A DNA stretch of 64,000 bases from assembly GCA_027943335.1 (NCBI GenBank), contig BSBK01001580.1, positions 372,001 to 436,000 of the forward strand. Direction: 5' to 3'. Each line of letters begins with the position of its first letter. The first letter of the stretch is position 1. Shown piece by piece: positions 12,111 through 23,546 of this stretch. This stretch comes from Chamaecyparis obtusa. Taxonomy: Eukaryota; Streptophyta; Pinopsida; Cupressales; Cupressaceae. The notes under the pieces are model-generated. The model saw nothing but the letters and a program-made list of their open reading frames with translations. It had not been told where the DNA came from and ran no database searches. The position numbers were made by a program, and so were the translations under genes.

Positions 12111-13594
12111 GAAAATTGAAGTTCTTGGCTTTGATGACATGAGGGATTCTTATGAATTTGATCCTAATTTTTTTGAGCCATGGAGAAAGTGTAGAGCACC
12201 TATTCAAGATCAATGGATTACTAAGTGGGAAGAATATTTTATTCAAGGAGGTATGTTGTTTAAAGGTATTCAGTTATGTATACCGAGAGGATCAATGAGA
12301 ACTAATTTGATAAAAGAGAAATATAGTAGTGGTTTGGCTGGACATTTTGGTGTTGATAAGACTTTGAATTTTCTTAAGGAGAAATACTTTTGGCCACAAT
12401 TGTATAAAGATGTTCAAAACTTTGTATAAAGTTGTGGAATTTGTCAAGTTGCAAAAGTAGTAAGTTAGAATATTGGATTGTATACACCAATTTCTATTCC
12501 TGAGAGACCTTGGATCGATATTAGTATGGATTTTGTTCTTGGATTACTGAAGACAGTAAGAGGTAATGATTCCATATTTATTATTGTGGATATATTTTCT
12601 AAGATGGCACATTTTTTACCTTGTAGAAAGACGTCAAATGCAGTACATATAGAAGATCTTTTCTTTAAGGAAATTGTCAGATTGGATGGATTAATGAGGA
12701 GTATTATCTTTGACTGAGATAGTAAATTTGTTGGATACTTTTGGAAGACCCTTTGGAGAAATTTTGGCACCGAGTTAAAATATAGTTCTACATTTCACCC
12801 ACAGACTGATGGACAGATAGAAGTTGTGAATAGAAGTTTGGGAAATCTTTTGAGATGTTTAGTTGTAGACACACCAAGTGATTGGGATTTTGTGTTGGCA
12901 CAAGTAGAGTTTTCATATAATAATTTAGTGAATAGGAGTACTGGAAAGTCACCTTTTGAGATTTTAAATGGCATACAACCAAGAGGCATATCAAATTTGA
13001 GAGACATTGTTGATGAGAGAAAGAGAAGTACTGAAGGAGTGAAGTTTGTTGAGTACATGAAGACATTGCATGAAGATGTGAAATATAAGTTGGATAAAAG
13101 TAATCAGAAATACAAAGATAGAGCTGATAGATCAAGAAGACATAAGATGTTTATAGTTGGTGATGAAGTGACGGTTCATTTGAAGAAAGGTAGATTTCCT
13201 GTTAGAACATATGGGAAGTTGAAAATGAAGAAGTTTGGACCTTGGAAGATTCTGAAGAGATTTGACAGTGGGAATACATATGAGATTGAGTTACCTGATG
13301 ATATGGATATATCACCTATATTCAACATTGCTGATTTATTTGAGTATCATGAGTCAGATGAAGAAATGACAATACCAAATGATTATCCTAAGAAATAGAT
13401 AGAAGAAGTTGAGTAGATTTTGGAGAAAAGAATTGGTAGAAGTACAAGAGGAAAATAATATATGGAATATCTGGTAAAGTGGAGAAATAGACCGATTGAA
13501 GATAGTTCATGGATTTCACAATATGAGTTGGATGCAGCTCGGATCATACCTATTTCACGATTCAAAGAATCATTTTCAAATAACCCCAGGTGTC
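12111..13594 (+). pseudogene. element C integrase with C-terminal chromodomain
   Basis: The N-terminal HHCC finger is visible (GLAGHFGVDKT, then SCGICQVAK at about 12430). The core includes [13 protein letters not shown] (Asp), SIIFD then a stop (second Asp region), and HPQTDGQIEVVNRSLGN (Glu). The GPF module is KFGPWKILKRFDSGNTYEIEL. After the IPNDYPKK stop at about 13396 the reading resumes as VEQILEKR-like sequence and YMEYLVKWRNRPIEDSSWIS, a chromodomain that in chromoviruses guides integration to heterochromatin. PPT-like CCCCAGGTGTC lies just before the 3' LTR. Confidence 0.88.
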
Positions 13595-14357
13595 TGATGC
13601 AAGAGAATCTCAGTTCCTTGGCAATCTTGTGTCACCAAAAGGATGTTTGAAGTTTTATGTGTTACTCAGTTCCTTCTTTGACTAAGTTGGTTCGATATTG
13701 CTTGGTTTCCTTTTCTTACTAGTGTTTTTTAGTTATCTCTCTAGCGCTCAGTGAATTTCCCTGATGCTTGGTGATTCTTGTCTGGCACTCAGTTATCCTT
13801 TCTTACCAAGTGGTTTATTTTGGATTCCTGTTGAAGCCGACTCCTGAAATTAATTTTGGTCATAGATTTAATGATGGTATCTATAAAAGGGAAGCGTGTG
13901 GACCTAGATCTAGTTATTCCTTCCATTGATGATGGATCTGAAGGATGAATTGTTTGGTAGCCTCTTGTATATATTGTAATCTTTGGTTGTAGTTTAAGGT
14001 AGTAGATTTAGGACATCAGAGTTAGAAGATAGAAGGTAGAAGATTAGAGATTATTGGTAGATCCTCACATGTTGGAGGAATTATGTACTTGATTGTAATA
14101 TCTTGCCTAAATCAGGAAGGCCTTACAGCCCGGCATGTATGAATCAATTGAAGTAAATATATGAAAGATATCTGCATTCTCTCTCTCACTTGTTGTGTTG
14201 TTGCTTCTGCATGTTGTTTTGCAAGGTGGATTTGGTTAGGGTGTGCCTTTGGCCCCTTTGTTAGGGTTTGACAGATCCAGAACAATATAAGAATAAATAG
14301 TTATATGCAGAAATAAGTGACAATATCAACACCCTCTCTCTGTTCTCCCTTGCATCA
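13595..14357 (+). repeat. 3' LTR of element C
   Basis: Starts TGATGCAAGAGAATC, ends CCTTGCATCA, 763 bp. It matches 8499-9183 except for a 73-bp extra segment at 14259-14331 and scattered substitutions, including loss of the CG in most TGCTCGGT motifs. Confidence 0.9.
14259..14331. repeat. 73-bp TGTT...AACA insertion in the 3' LTR of C
   Basis: This segment is absent from the other LTR of C. It begins TGTTAGGGTTTGAC and ends AATATCAACA, so it has the TG/CA ends of an LTR. It is flanked by CCCTT on the left and CCCTC on the right, a possible imperfect 5-bp duplication. It may be a very small LTR derivative or a fragment; nothing in it codes. Confidence 0.45.
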
Positions 14358-14423
14358 AATAACGTAGTGATTAAACATATAAAATGTCTCAATCACCTCC
14401 CCATACATTAGAAATATTCAACA
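14358..14423 (-). repeat. 3' LTR of element B, second segment
   Basis: Continues the LTR interrupted at 8498: CGTAGTGATTAAACATATAAAA to ATATTCAACA aligns with 28983-29042. Together with the first segment it gives about 1,246 bp against 1,254 bp for the other LTR. Confidence 0.88.
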
Positions 14424-14722
14424 TTCTCCCCCTCTGGCATTGATGTCTACATATGGGAAAATCCATCATCCCAAAGTTATATCAATCCAAAGTTCTGCTA
14501 CACACAATCTCCCCATACATTAGGGATTTTCTCATAGAAACACTCCCCCTTTGGTAAAAATGGCAAAGGGTGCCTTGAGTCACCAACTATTTTCCAACCT
14601 CTTTCTTCCACAATCACTCCCCCTGAGGACTAGATCCTTACATCCAGTCCAGAATATGATAAGGCTCTGAAAACCTCTGGACTAATGCATCTCCGCATCA
14701 TTTAATTCTGACTAGGAGGGGC
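14424..14722 (-). other. 3' untranslated region of element B with several polypurine tracts
   Basis: TTCTCCCCCTCTGGC at 14424-14438 is the complement of the primer tract next to the LTR. Three further tracts follow in the same direction: near 14509 (CTCCCCAT), 14542 (CTCCCCCTTTGG) and 14616 (CTCCCCCTGAGG). No gene. Confidence 0.75.
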
Positions 14723-16136
14723 TTAAACCCCCAACATACCTCTGAGATATTCAAAGGTATCTTTTAGCAATGGCTTAATGAAGATGTCAGAAATTTGTTC
14801 CTTAGTGCTAACATATTCCAACTTTATCTCCTTTTCGACCACCTCTCTCAAGAAGTGATACTTGATAGAAATATGTTTGGTTTTAGAGTACATTATTGGA
14901 TTCTTTGACATATTCATCATACTAGTGTTATCACAATGGATAACCGTTGGCTCATCAAAATTTATTCCAATATCCTTCAGCATTTTCTTCATCCAAAAAA
15001 TTTGAGTGCAATTAACAATAGCAACAACATACTCTGATTCCACAGTAGATTGAGCTATATAATCTTGCTTCTTACTTAGCCATGAAACCAAATTTTTCCC
15101 AAGGAAAAATGCACCACCATTAGTACTCTTTTTGTCATCAATGCTTCCTACCCAATCAGCATCAATATAAGCATGAAGTACAAAAATATCATTCCTATCA
15201 TACCATAGGCCATATTCAATTATCCCTTTCAGATATCTGAATATCCTTTTCATAGTAGCTAGGTGTGTCTCCTTTGTCTCTGCCTGATATCTAGCCACAA
15301 TTCCAACAACATTAGCAATATCTGGTCTGGTATGAGTCAGATATTGTAATCCTCCAACCATTGATATGTACTTGGTCTTAAATACACACCGAGTCTCATC
15401 ATTACATGATAGCTTATAACCGGTCACCATGGGTGTTCCTACTGGTTTAAAATCTTCCATTCCAAATTTATTTAGCATTTCTTTGAGATACTTAGTCTGA
15501 GAAATAAAGATACCATTCTCATTTTGAATTATTTGTAGTCCAAGAAAGAATTTCATTTCACCTATCATGGACATCTCAAATTCATTTTCCATCTCTTTTG
15601 AAAATTTCTTACATAGATCATCATTTCCTCCAAAGATAATTTCATCAACAAAAACATCAATTATCACAACTCCATCTTCACTAGTTCTCAAATATAAATT
15701 ACTATCAACATTACCTTTTCTGAATCCAAGGTGAAGTAAATATTTGTCTAACCTTGCATACCAAGCCCTTGGAGCTTTCTTTAGTCCATACAATGTCTTC
15801 TTTAACTTTCATACCATGTCTCTGTGTTCGGATAGGGGAAATCCATCTGGTTGTTCTATGTATACCTCTTCTTCAAGATCCCCATTCAATAATGCAGATT
15901 TCACATCCATCTGATACACCTTCAAGTTTTTATGAGCAGAATAAGCCAAGAACAATCTCACAACCTCTATTATAGCAACAAGAGAAAATGTTTCCTCAAA
16001 GTTTGTGCCTTCTTGCTATGAATATCCCTTACATACCAGTTTTTCTTTATTTCTTACAACAATTCCTTCTTCACTCATTTTTTTTTCTGAAAACCCATTT
16101 TGTTCCTATTACATTTTTTTTTTTAGGTCTAGGAAC
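14723..16136 (-). pseudogene. element B reverse transcriptase and RNase H
   Basis: From 15793 down to 14723 one frame of 356 codons is open: [25 protein letters not shown], the active-site region FVDEIIFGGND (normally VDD), FGMEDFKPVGTPM, ADWVGSIDDKKSTNGGAFF, QSTVESEYVV, IHCDNTSMMNMSKN, KHISIKYHFLRE and EYLRGMLGV at the C-terminus. The RT N-terminal part continues upstream to about 16136 in broken frames ([28 protein letters not shown], then a stop). So the internal Met is not a real start. RNase H looks complete; the RT has a D-to-E change. Confidence 0.9.
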
Positions 16137-17566
16137 CAATTCCCAAGTGTTATTATTCTTTATCTGATCTAACTCTTCCTTCATATAATTGATCTAAGAT
16201 TCATCTTTGCATGCTTCAACTGTAGTCTTTGGTTCAACGTGAGAAATCAAACAAATTTCTTCTCTAACCTTTGATCTAGTCATTACTCCTTGATTAGAAT
16301 TACCAATAATTTAATTTTTAGGATGATTATTTTTTACATACCTCAGAGTCTTAGGAACCTCAGTAGCTTCACTTGTGTCAACATCACAATTTTATTTTTC
16401 ACATTCTACCTCAACAAGTTCTTCTTCTTCTACAACATCAGTAGCTTCTTTGATCTCTGTAATCTGATTACTGTCATACATTCTTTCTTGTATCTAAAAA
16501 TTTTCATCTATCCTTACATTGTCACTTTCAATCATCTTTATTAATCTTAGATTGAAACATTTGTAAGCCTTGCTCTTGGTAGAGTAACCAAGAAAAATTC
16601 CTTCATCACTTCTAGCATCAAACTTTCCTATCTCATCATCTCTTTTAATATAACATTTACTATGAAATATTCTGAAGTATTTGCAGTAGGAGTATGATCA
16701 AACCACAATTCATAAGGAGTCTTACTTGTACCTTATCTAATTTGAATTTTGTTTAATGTGTACACTGCTTTCCCAATAGCCTCTCTCCAATGTATATGAG
16801 ATACATTTCCTTTAATCAAAAGTGTCCTAGCAACATCAAGTATAGTCATGTTCCTTCACTCTACTATCCCATTCTATTGTGGAGTCCTAGGAGTAGATGT
16901 TTGTCTCTTTATTCCATGATCTTTGTAGTATGAATTGAATAAGTCTGAGGTAAAATCTCCACCTCTATCTGACCTTAAACACTTGATCTTTAAACCTGAT
17001 TCATTCTCTACTTTTTCTTTGAACAACTTAAATTTATCAAATGCTTCTGATGTTTCTTTCAAATAAATAACCCACATCATTCTAGAAAAGTCATCAACAA
17101 AAAGTATGAAATACCTTTCACCATAGTATGATCTTGTCCTTGTAGGTCCACATAGATCTGTATGTACCAAATCCAACTTTCATTTTGATGTATATGGTTT
17201 TCTTTTGTAACTACTTCTAGTCTATTTTCCCATAACACATTCTCTACATATGGTGTTAGATGGTTTCACAATCTTCGGAAGATCTCTTACTGCATTATTC
17301 ATACTTTCCTTCACAATGTTATCAAAACTAACATGAAAAAATATTCTATGCCATAACCAACTGTCATCTACCTTCACAAAAAAACAAGAGGCTCTAGATG
17401 TATTTGATTCAAATATATTACTTCTAGATTTAGTACCGATTGCAATCAGCTTACCAGCCTTACTTCTGATAAAACATTTTCCATTAACAAAACTTAATTG
17501 AAACTCTTTATCCATTAGTTGTCCAACACTCAACAAGTTATGTTTCAGTCCATCAGTAAGCAACAC
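16137..17566 (-). pseudogene. element B pre-integrase domain and integrase
   Basis: The pre-integrase module (17566-17222) has NLLSVGQLMDKEF, the WLWHRIFFHVSFDN region and ICRECVMGK. The core (17176-16874) has VHTDLCGPTRTRSYYGERYF, DDFSRMMWVIYLKE, CLRSDRGGDFTS and RQTSTPRTPQ, after which a stop precedes NGIVE with the catalytic Glu. Further down, TPYELWFDH marks the integrase C-terminus and the linker to RT follows. Three or more breaks separate the blocks. Confidence 0.85.
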
Positions 17567-18218
17567 ATTTTAAGTATTAGTCTTTCCATCCAAAGTAATA
17601 GATCCTAAACCTATGATAGGTTTAGGAAGGTTGTCTTCGAATCTCACAACACCACCATTATACTTCATTAATTTAACAAACTTGTTCCTATCTCCAGTCA
17701 TATGATGTGAACAACCACTATCTATTATCCATTCAATTTTATTGTCAACATGAGATACTAAATCTTTTTCCTCATGTACTGGTTCATCTATAATAGAAAC
17801 AAATCCAATCTCTTCATAATCTAAATCATCATCATCATAAATGCCTTCACTAGCATAATAGCATTCTTTATCCTTTTTAAACCTGGAAAAATCAGGTTTG
17901 TACTTAGGAACTCTTGTAGGACATCTAGATGAAAAATGACCTACCTTATTGCATGAAAAATATTTCAAGGGTAACTTGCCTTCAAATTTTCCCTTACCTC
18001 TCTTTTCTCTTCTAGCAATTAGTGCAACAAGCTCATCCATCTTTCTTTCCTCTGCCATTATCAAAAGTGCAAATATTTTCTTATGTGAAGATGCCTTGAA
18101 TGCAGATTCCACTTTAGGTACTAAATATCCCATTTTAGCAGCCTCAAAGGTAGTTAGCTTTGCAATCAACATATCTCTGCTAAAATTCAGAGTTAAGGGT
18201 ATATTCTCTTGAATAGAC
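17567..18218 (-). pseudogene. element B gag C-terminus, zinc knuckle and protease
   Basis: Reads IQENIPLTLNFSRDMLIAKL, then a basic segment, the zinc knuckle YFSCNKVGHFSSRCP (first Cys changed to Tyr) and the copia protease core EWIIDSGCSHHMTGD. The upstream part of gag lies across element D at 27208-27739; joined, AMSIQEN runs through the TAGAC duplication. The apparent Met at 18259 belongs to D's LTR and is not a start. Confidence 0.88.
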
Positions 18219-19600
18219 TGTATCATCTTAAAATGGAAGCACTTCCATGATAAGAGCATTTATCCCTCTGAGTAAGTGGTCTGGGGTCATGTTAAGCACC
18301 TTGATCAGGTCTTTGCATGTATCTAGCTTTTCCCCCTATTCTACTTTCCTCTGCACCCATTTTTCACTTCATGTCTGCATTTCATAACATTTTGAGTCAA
18401 GATTATGAGGTTTTTGACCATAAGGTCAAAGTCAACTTTATGGGGTCAAAGTTGACCTCTATCTTGACCTGGTTAGGATTGACCTCAACCCTAACCTAGT
18501 CAGATACAACCTCATCCTTGACCCCCTGTCCAGATTTCAAATTTCCTTGATTTTCGGGTGTTGAGTTTCAGGGATATTTGTTTTCCCACCTCCGGGTCGG
18601 CCATTTCGGGTTTCAAAATGGTTCACTAGTTCACTATAAAAGGAGGCCTTCCTCTCTCATTTTCTCCATCAAGTTTTTCAATCTCCTCTCTCAAGCTCTC
18701 AAGTGCAAGCAAGCCTTCAAGAATTCAAGTGTTCAAGCATTCATCCATCAAGGAGATCCATTGTTAGCCATTGAAGGATTCAATCTCTTTGGAGCCCCCT
18801 TGAAGATCCATCCTTCTACATTCATCCAAGTCTCCTCATATGAAAAGATCAATTCAAGATTGGTGTTGAAGATCAAATGCCATTGATTCGAGACATCCTA
18901 CATCCATTGAAGCATTCCTACTTGTGGATTTGAGGATTTGAATCCTCTATAAGGACTTCAACATAAGAGAGGTGAATTGTTTCAATTACTTTGTTTATGC
19001 ACACTACATTTCAATTCAATTTCAAGGTTAATTCCTAAATTGGGATTTGACCAAGGCAAACCCCCATACAAACAAAAACCCCCTTTTTCTTGTAGGTACA
19101 GGTGTAGAATTTCAGATCTAAGATCAGATTTGGATACCCTTTTTAGTGAACTTCTGAGATCTGTGAACAAAGTCAGAATTGACCTTCAAATAAAGAATGT
19201 AGCCTTTGACCTTTTATGAGGGTCAAAGACTACCTGCCATCGGAAAGACAAAATATTTATGGGTTTTCTTCATCTCGACATTTCCAATCTGAAACAGGTT
19301 GCAGAATTGCCTGAAAGTACACACAAACATCAAAAATTGGCATTTTCTAGATTTTCCCTAATTTGAGGTTAGTACTTGTATTTCAATTATTTCAAATTTT
19401 GAGCACAATTCTCCATAGGGAAATATAGGGTTTTTCTCTCTTTCATATTCTCCATAGATTGATTCAATTGTGTATTAACCTTTTGGTTGATCAAATTGGA
19501 TCTCTCCTTTGGGAATTAGGATTTAGGAGTGGATCTCATATTTCTCCCATATACATCAATACACATTTGAATAGTGGTGATTCCATTTTACCTCTATTCA
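18219..19600 (+). repeat. 5' LTR of element D
   Basis: 1,382 bp, TGTATCATCTTAAAATGG to CTCTATTCA. It aligns over its whole length with 25709-27207. U3 contains repeated GGTCAAAGTTGAC-type stretches (18423-18460). Confidence 0.92.
18635..18643 (+). promoter_or_regulatory. TATA box of LTR D
   Basis: CACTATAAAAGGAGG is a near-perfect plant TATA box, kept in the 3' LTR at 26219-26227. Transcription would start about 30 bp downstream, near TTTTCTCCATCAAG. Confidence 0.75.
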
Positions 19601-19603
19601 TTT

Positions 19604-19617
19604 TGGTGAACCCAACA
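19604..19617 (+). other. candidate primer binding site of element D
   Basis: TGGTGAACCCAACA begins 3 bp after the LTR end, at the right place and starting TGG. It is not the Met-type site used by the other elements here; I do not assign the tRNA. Confidence 0.6.
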
Positions 19618-19799
19618 TACTTACTCTCCTTTCTTTTTGTGGAATCGGATGCCTTATTGTGTTGTTTGACTTCCTTTTATCTTGTTAGTATTAGATTTAT
19701 CTTTTGTGTTAGATCTTTCATGCTAATTAGATTTCACAAATACAAAAATATTCATGCTTTATGTGTTCTTAGTTTAGTTCATTTTCATTTCATTGGTTT

Positions 19800-22700
19800 A
19801 TGAGCTTTACTACGACTAGTCCTACTTATAACATTCCAGTTAGAAGAAGTCGTAGACTCATGGGTGCTTTTGATCTTGAATCTTCCTCTCCTTTCCTTAG
19901 GCACCTGAATGATAATTTGATTCTTCATGATTCCAATCCTACAATGGAGAAAAATTCTTATCACTCATCTCATGATGAGGATGACACTTTAAGAGTTCCT
20001 CCTGAACAAGTTCAAAAACTTTCAACTGAACTTGATAAAATGGGTAATTGGCTTATTCAAGAGAACCATAATCAAGATTCTATTCAAGCTATAGAGGCTC
20101 TTAAGAAAGTTCTCCATGATAGTGATCAAGGTGTTAACCTCTTGTGTGGTATTACTCACCTTGTGTATTCAAATGTTAAACCTTTAGCTCAAGAAGCTCA
20201 AGATTTAGGGTTGATTCCTCCTATCAGTAGTGTTGAACCTCCTTCTAATCCTTTACCTAGTATTCCTACCTATACTCCTTGTTTGGTGACTGTGACAGTT
20301 CCCTATAGTGTTCCTCCTCTGTCCCTTCCTACATCACAACCTTCATATCATAATGTTCCTTTTACTTATTCCAATCCGCTTCCAGTTGTAGTTCCTAGTG
20401 TTCCTCTAGTCGTGTCTTCTATTCTTGCAGCTTCTTACACTTTACCTAGTGTGTCTACTGTGGCTACTCCTACTATTTCCTCTAATGATTCACCAATCAT
20501 CATTTTCGCTCAAACTATGTCATCCTTACAACAACAACTTGCTTCCTTAACTCAAAACAAGTTTAGTATCCCTACATGTGACATGGGAAGTCCTTTTTCC
20601 TTGGATATTATTCATACTCCTGTTCCTCAACAAGTCGATATGCATCATCTTGAGAATTATAATAGAAAAGGAGATCTTGTTCATTATGTTAAAACATTCC
20701 AAATCATTTGTAGTGATTATGCTCATGATCATAGGATTTTAGCCAAACTGTTTGCTAGAACCTTACGTGACAAGGCCTTACAATGGTATTGTTCCTTGCC
20801 TCCTTATTCTATTGATTTCTTTCCAAAACTTTCTAATGCCTTTATTCAAAAGTTTCAAAACAACATTGGCCTGCAAGTGTATTTGACTGATTTGATGCAT
20901 TCTAAACAAAGTCCTAAAGAAAAATTAACTGAATTTATTGGTAGATTTAAGCATTTATATGCTCAAATTTCCTATCCTATTCCTGATATTGATATTCAAT
21001 GTATGTTTGTTTCAAATTTGCAAAAGGATATTAGAGATAAGATTCTGCTTATTGAATTTACCTCTTTTCAACAACTTTGTGCAGTGCTTCATCATTATCA
21101 ATTACCAGTGAGTCAATTTGAGAGAAACTCTCCAATGGATCCTATTCCAGTTGATAAGAGTGATGCTTCTCCTAATCCAAATAAATTTCAAAAATTGAAC
21201 AACTATGTCAAGATAAACAAACAAATGAATGCAGTTGCTGATCAATTTGCTATTGCATCTCACAATGCCACTTCTGTATCCACTTCTTTTTGATTAAATC
21301 ATATTTTTACTCCTCTTTTTGAACCTTTACATGCTATTATGAATAGGTTGTTAGCTGCTAATATGATTACTTTACCTCCTATTTGACCTCTTTTACCTAT
21401 TATGATTGCCTCTAAATCTTTTAATCAAAATGTTTTTTGTCAATATCATCATCAGAATGGTCATGATACTAAGAAGTGTTATTCTTTAAAACATAAGGTT
21501 CAAGACTTAATTTACTCTAATGCCTTATCTATCGATAATCTTGATGGTAGTGGGAACAAATCTGTCTCTCCTCCTAATCAAAACCTTCAAATCTATACGA
21601 ATCCTTTACCTATGCATGATACTAATACCATTGCCCAACCATCTGCTATGGAAATTGTGTATGATTCAAAGATGGATGATCTTAATCATGTTGTTAATCA
21701 AGTGGAGCATGTTGGTCAATCTATATCTCCACCTCAACCTCAACGTCAACCTCAGATTCAATCTCAAGTTCAATCTCAACTTCGACCAAAACCTAAACCT
21801 AAACTAAAAACTCAACCTAAACCTCGACAACAACCTAAGAATAAAAGACCTTGGGAACTTTTGATTACCTTTGATGACTCTGAGACTATTAAGGCTCCTA
21901 ATGGTCCCCTTTACATTGCTACTAGGATTTCTCAGATACCTACTCGTGGTTGTCTTGTTGATCCTACATCCTTAGTTAATGTTATTACTGAAGAAAATCT
22001 TTTTATGAAAAGCTTACAACATGATTCTTATGATACATTGAATGTGTGGATTCAAACTTGTAATGGTTTTCTTTATCCATCATTTGGTTCTATTACTTTA
22101 CCTATTGAACTTTGTGGAAAAATTGTGAACACTACCTTTGTTGTTGTTCCTACTTCTGATCAATTTCAAGTTAAGCTAGGTTTTCCTTGGTTGAATGCCA
22201 TGCATGTTGTTGCTTCACCTATCCATAAGTGTCTTAAGTTCATTCATGATGAAGAAGTGAAGATGATTATCATAGTTTATATCAACCTTCCAGGCCCAAA
22301 GATTGTCTTGCTCTTGATTTATTTTGGCCTTCATTACCTAATTCATGTCCTCCTCGACCTGATAATATTTTTCATTCATATCAAGTTTATAAACATCGTA
22401 AGATTCTTGAATTAAGCATACCTCCTATGGATCTTAATCACGGTCTTTTTCCTACACCTTCTATAGCTCCTTTAACTATGGCTTCTAGTTCTGTTAATCA
22501 AGTTCCTTCTATCGAACCTATCAAAAATCCTATTATTGTTCCTCCTATTGTTGATAATCCTATTGATCTTCCTAAAGAACCTGTGAAGGATCCTATGATT
22601 GCTCCTCCTAGTTCTCAACCTATTTCAAATAAATCAAAATGTAATCGAGCTGCTAATGAATGTCATAAGAAGTGTCGTGCTCATGCTAAAGCTCGTAATT

Positions 22701-23092
22701 ATATTCTTCAAAGATCTCCACCTTCTTCGGATAAACCTATGCATGATGTGTTAGAAGAAGTTGTTACTAATGATGATGTTCATATGCATTATTATGATGA
22801 TTCTATTCATATCTTAGATCCTATTTTGATTAATTTGGATGAGGAAGATACTCTTGATGATACTGATGATGTTAATGATGAATATGAGACTATTGATATT
22901 GACATTGATTTACCTAATATACTTTCATCACAATTAACTCTTACACCTAGTGTCGAACATTGTGATTCTCAAGAGGATCCTTGTTTGGAACTGGCTATCA
23001 TTCCTACTATGTTGGATATAGTCCCTCTTGTGAGTTACCCACCTTCCCTAAATGATATACAACGAGATGGGGAGAGTAGGCAGCATGCTTGA
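19800..23092 (+). pseudogene. element D gag-protease polyprotein (degenerate)
   Basis: Frame 19800-22262 is continuous apart from stops at about 21291 and 21384; it then shifts to the frame that ends at 23092, giving roughly 1,090 codons. The N-terminus is Ser/Pro/Val rich. The capsid-like region is at about residues 280-430 (GDLVHYVKTFQIICSDYAHD, DKALQWYCSLPP, FIQKFQNNIG). A zinc knuckle, CQYHHQNGHDTKKC, lies near 21441. A retropepsin-like segment (RGCLVDPTSLVNVI, about 21945) has DPT where DSG or DTG is expected, and VKLGFPWLNAM resembles its second half. The C-terminus is acidic (DEEDTLDDTDDVND). No polymerase follows. Confidence 0.8.
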
Positions 23093-23546
23093 TCGGCTTG
23101 TCCTTCATGGTAGCTTTGTTATGTGTTTGCCTATTGTATTGTGCTTCTCCCATAATTTGTTTGCTAAATGTTGTTAGATTCTTTTATACAATCCTTGTTA
23201 CTCAGTTGGTACAAGGTGATAAAGGAATCAAAATTGTTGTTCAAATTCCTCTATATGTATCTCTATTCTTCTATGTGTTGTTCAATGTTATGTTGTAATT
23301 GTGCTATTGTTCATAAATGTTTCCTTGTGTAATCTGCTTGGATTCAAGATATGGTAGCACTAATTCTTTTTGGTCTCCATGTCATGGTCCAAAAAGATTC
23401 TCCTTCGTATATCTTATATGATCTTTCCTCCTTTGTGATTGTAGTTCTACTTTCTTTGGGGAATGATGTCAATTCATTTGCAATAATATCATATATATAT
23501 TATCTTATGATCATACTGACCCCACGGTAGGTAGATCCCTTATGTG

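Larger units (their letters stand above)
8499..14357 (+). mobile_element. Ty3 chromovirus element C (full length, degenerate)
   Basis: The target duplication AATAA is at 8494-8498 and 14358-14362. LTRs are 8499-9183 and 13595-14357, both starting TGATGCA and ending TCA. Between them are a Met-type PBS, gag with zinc knuckle, protease, RT, RNase H, integrase and a C-terminal chromodomain, the Ty3 order. Total length is 5,859 bp, normal for a plant chromovirus. It is inserted in the 3' LTR of B. Confidence 0.92.

Noticed and set aside
18317..19219. Short ORFs in the LTR of D
   Set aside because: They lie within an LTR that also occurs at 25709-27207, where the frames are broken differently.
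19800..23092. D polyprotein as a host gene
   Set aside because: It is bounded by LTRs and target duplications and carries a gag domain and zinc knuckle.
22427..23092. Separate downstream gene in D
   Set aside because: Its frame extends upstream to about 22262 with no start of its own; it is the frameshifted end of the same polyprotein.
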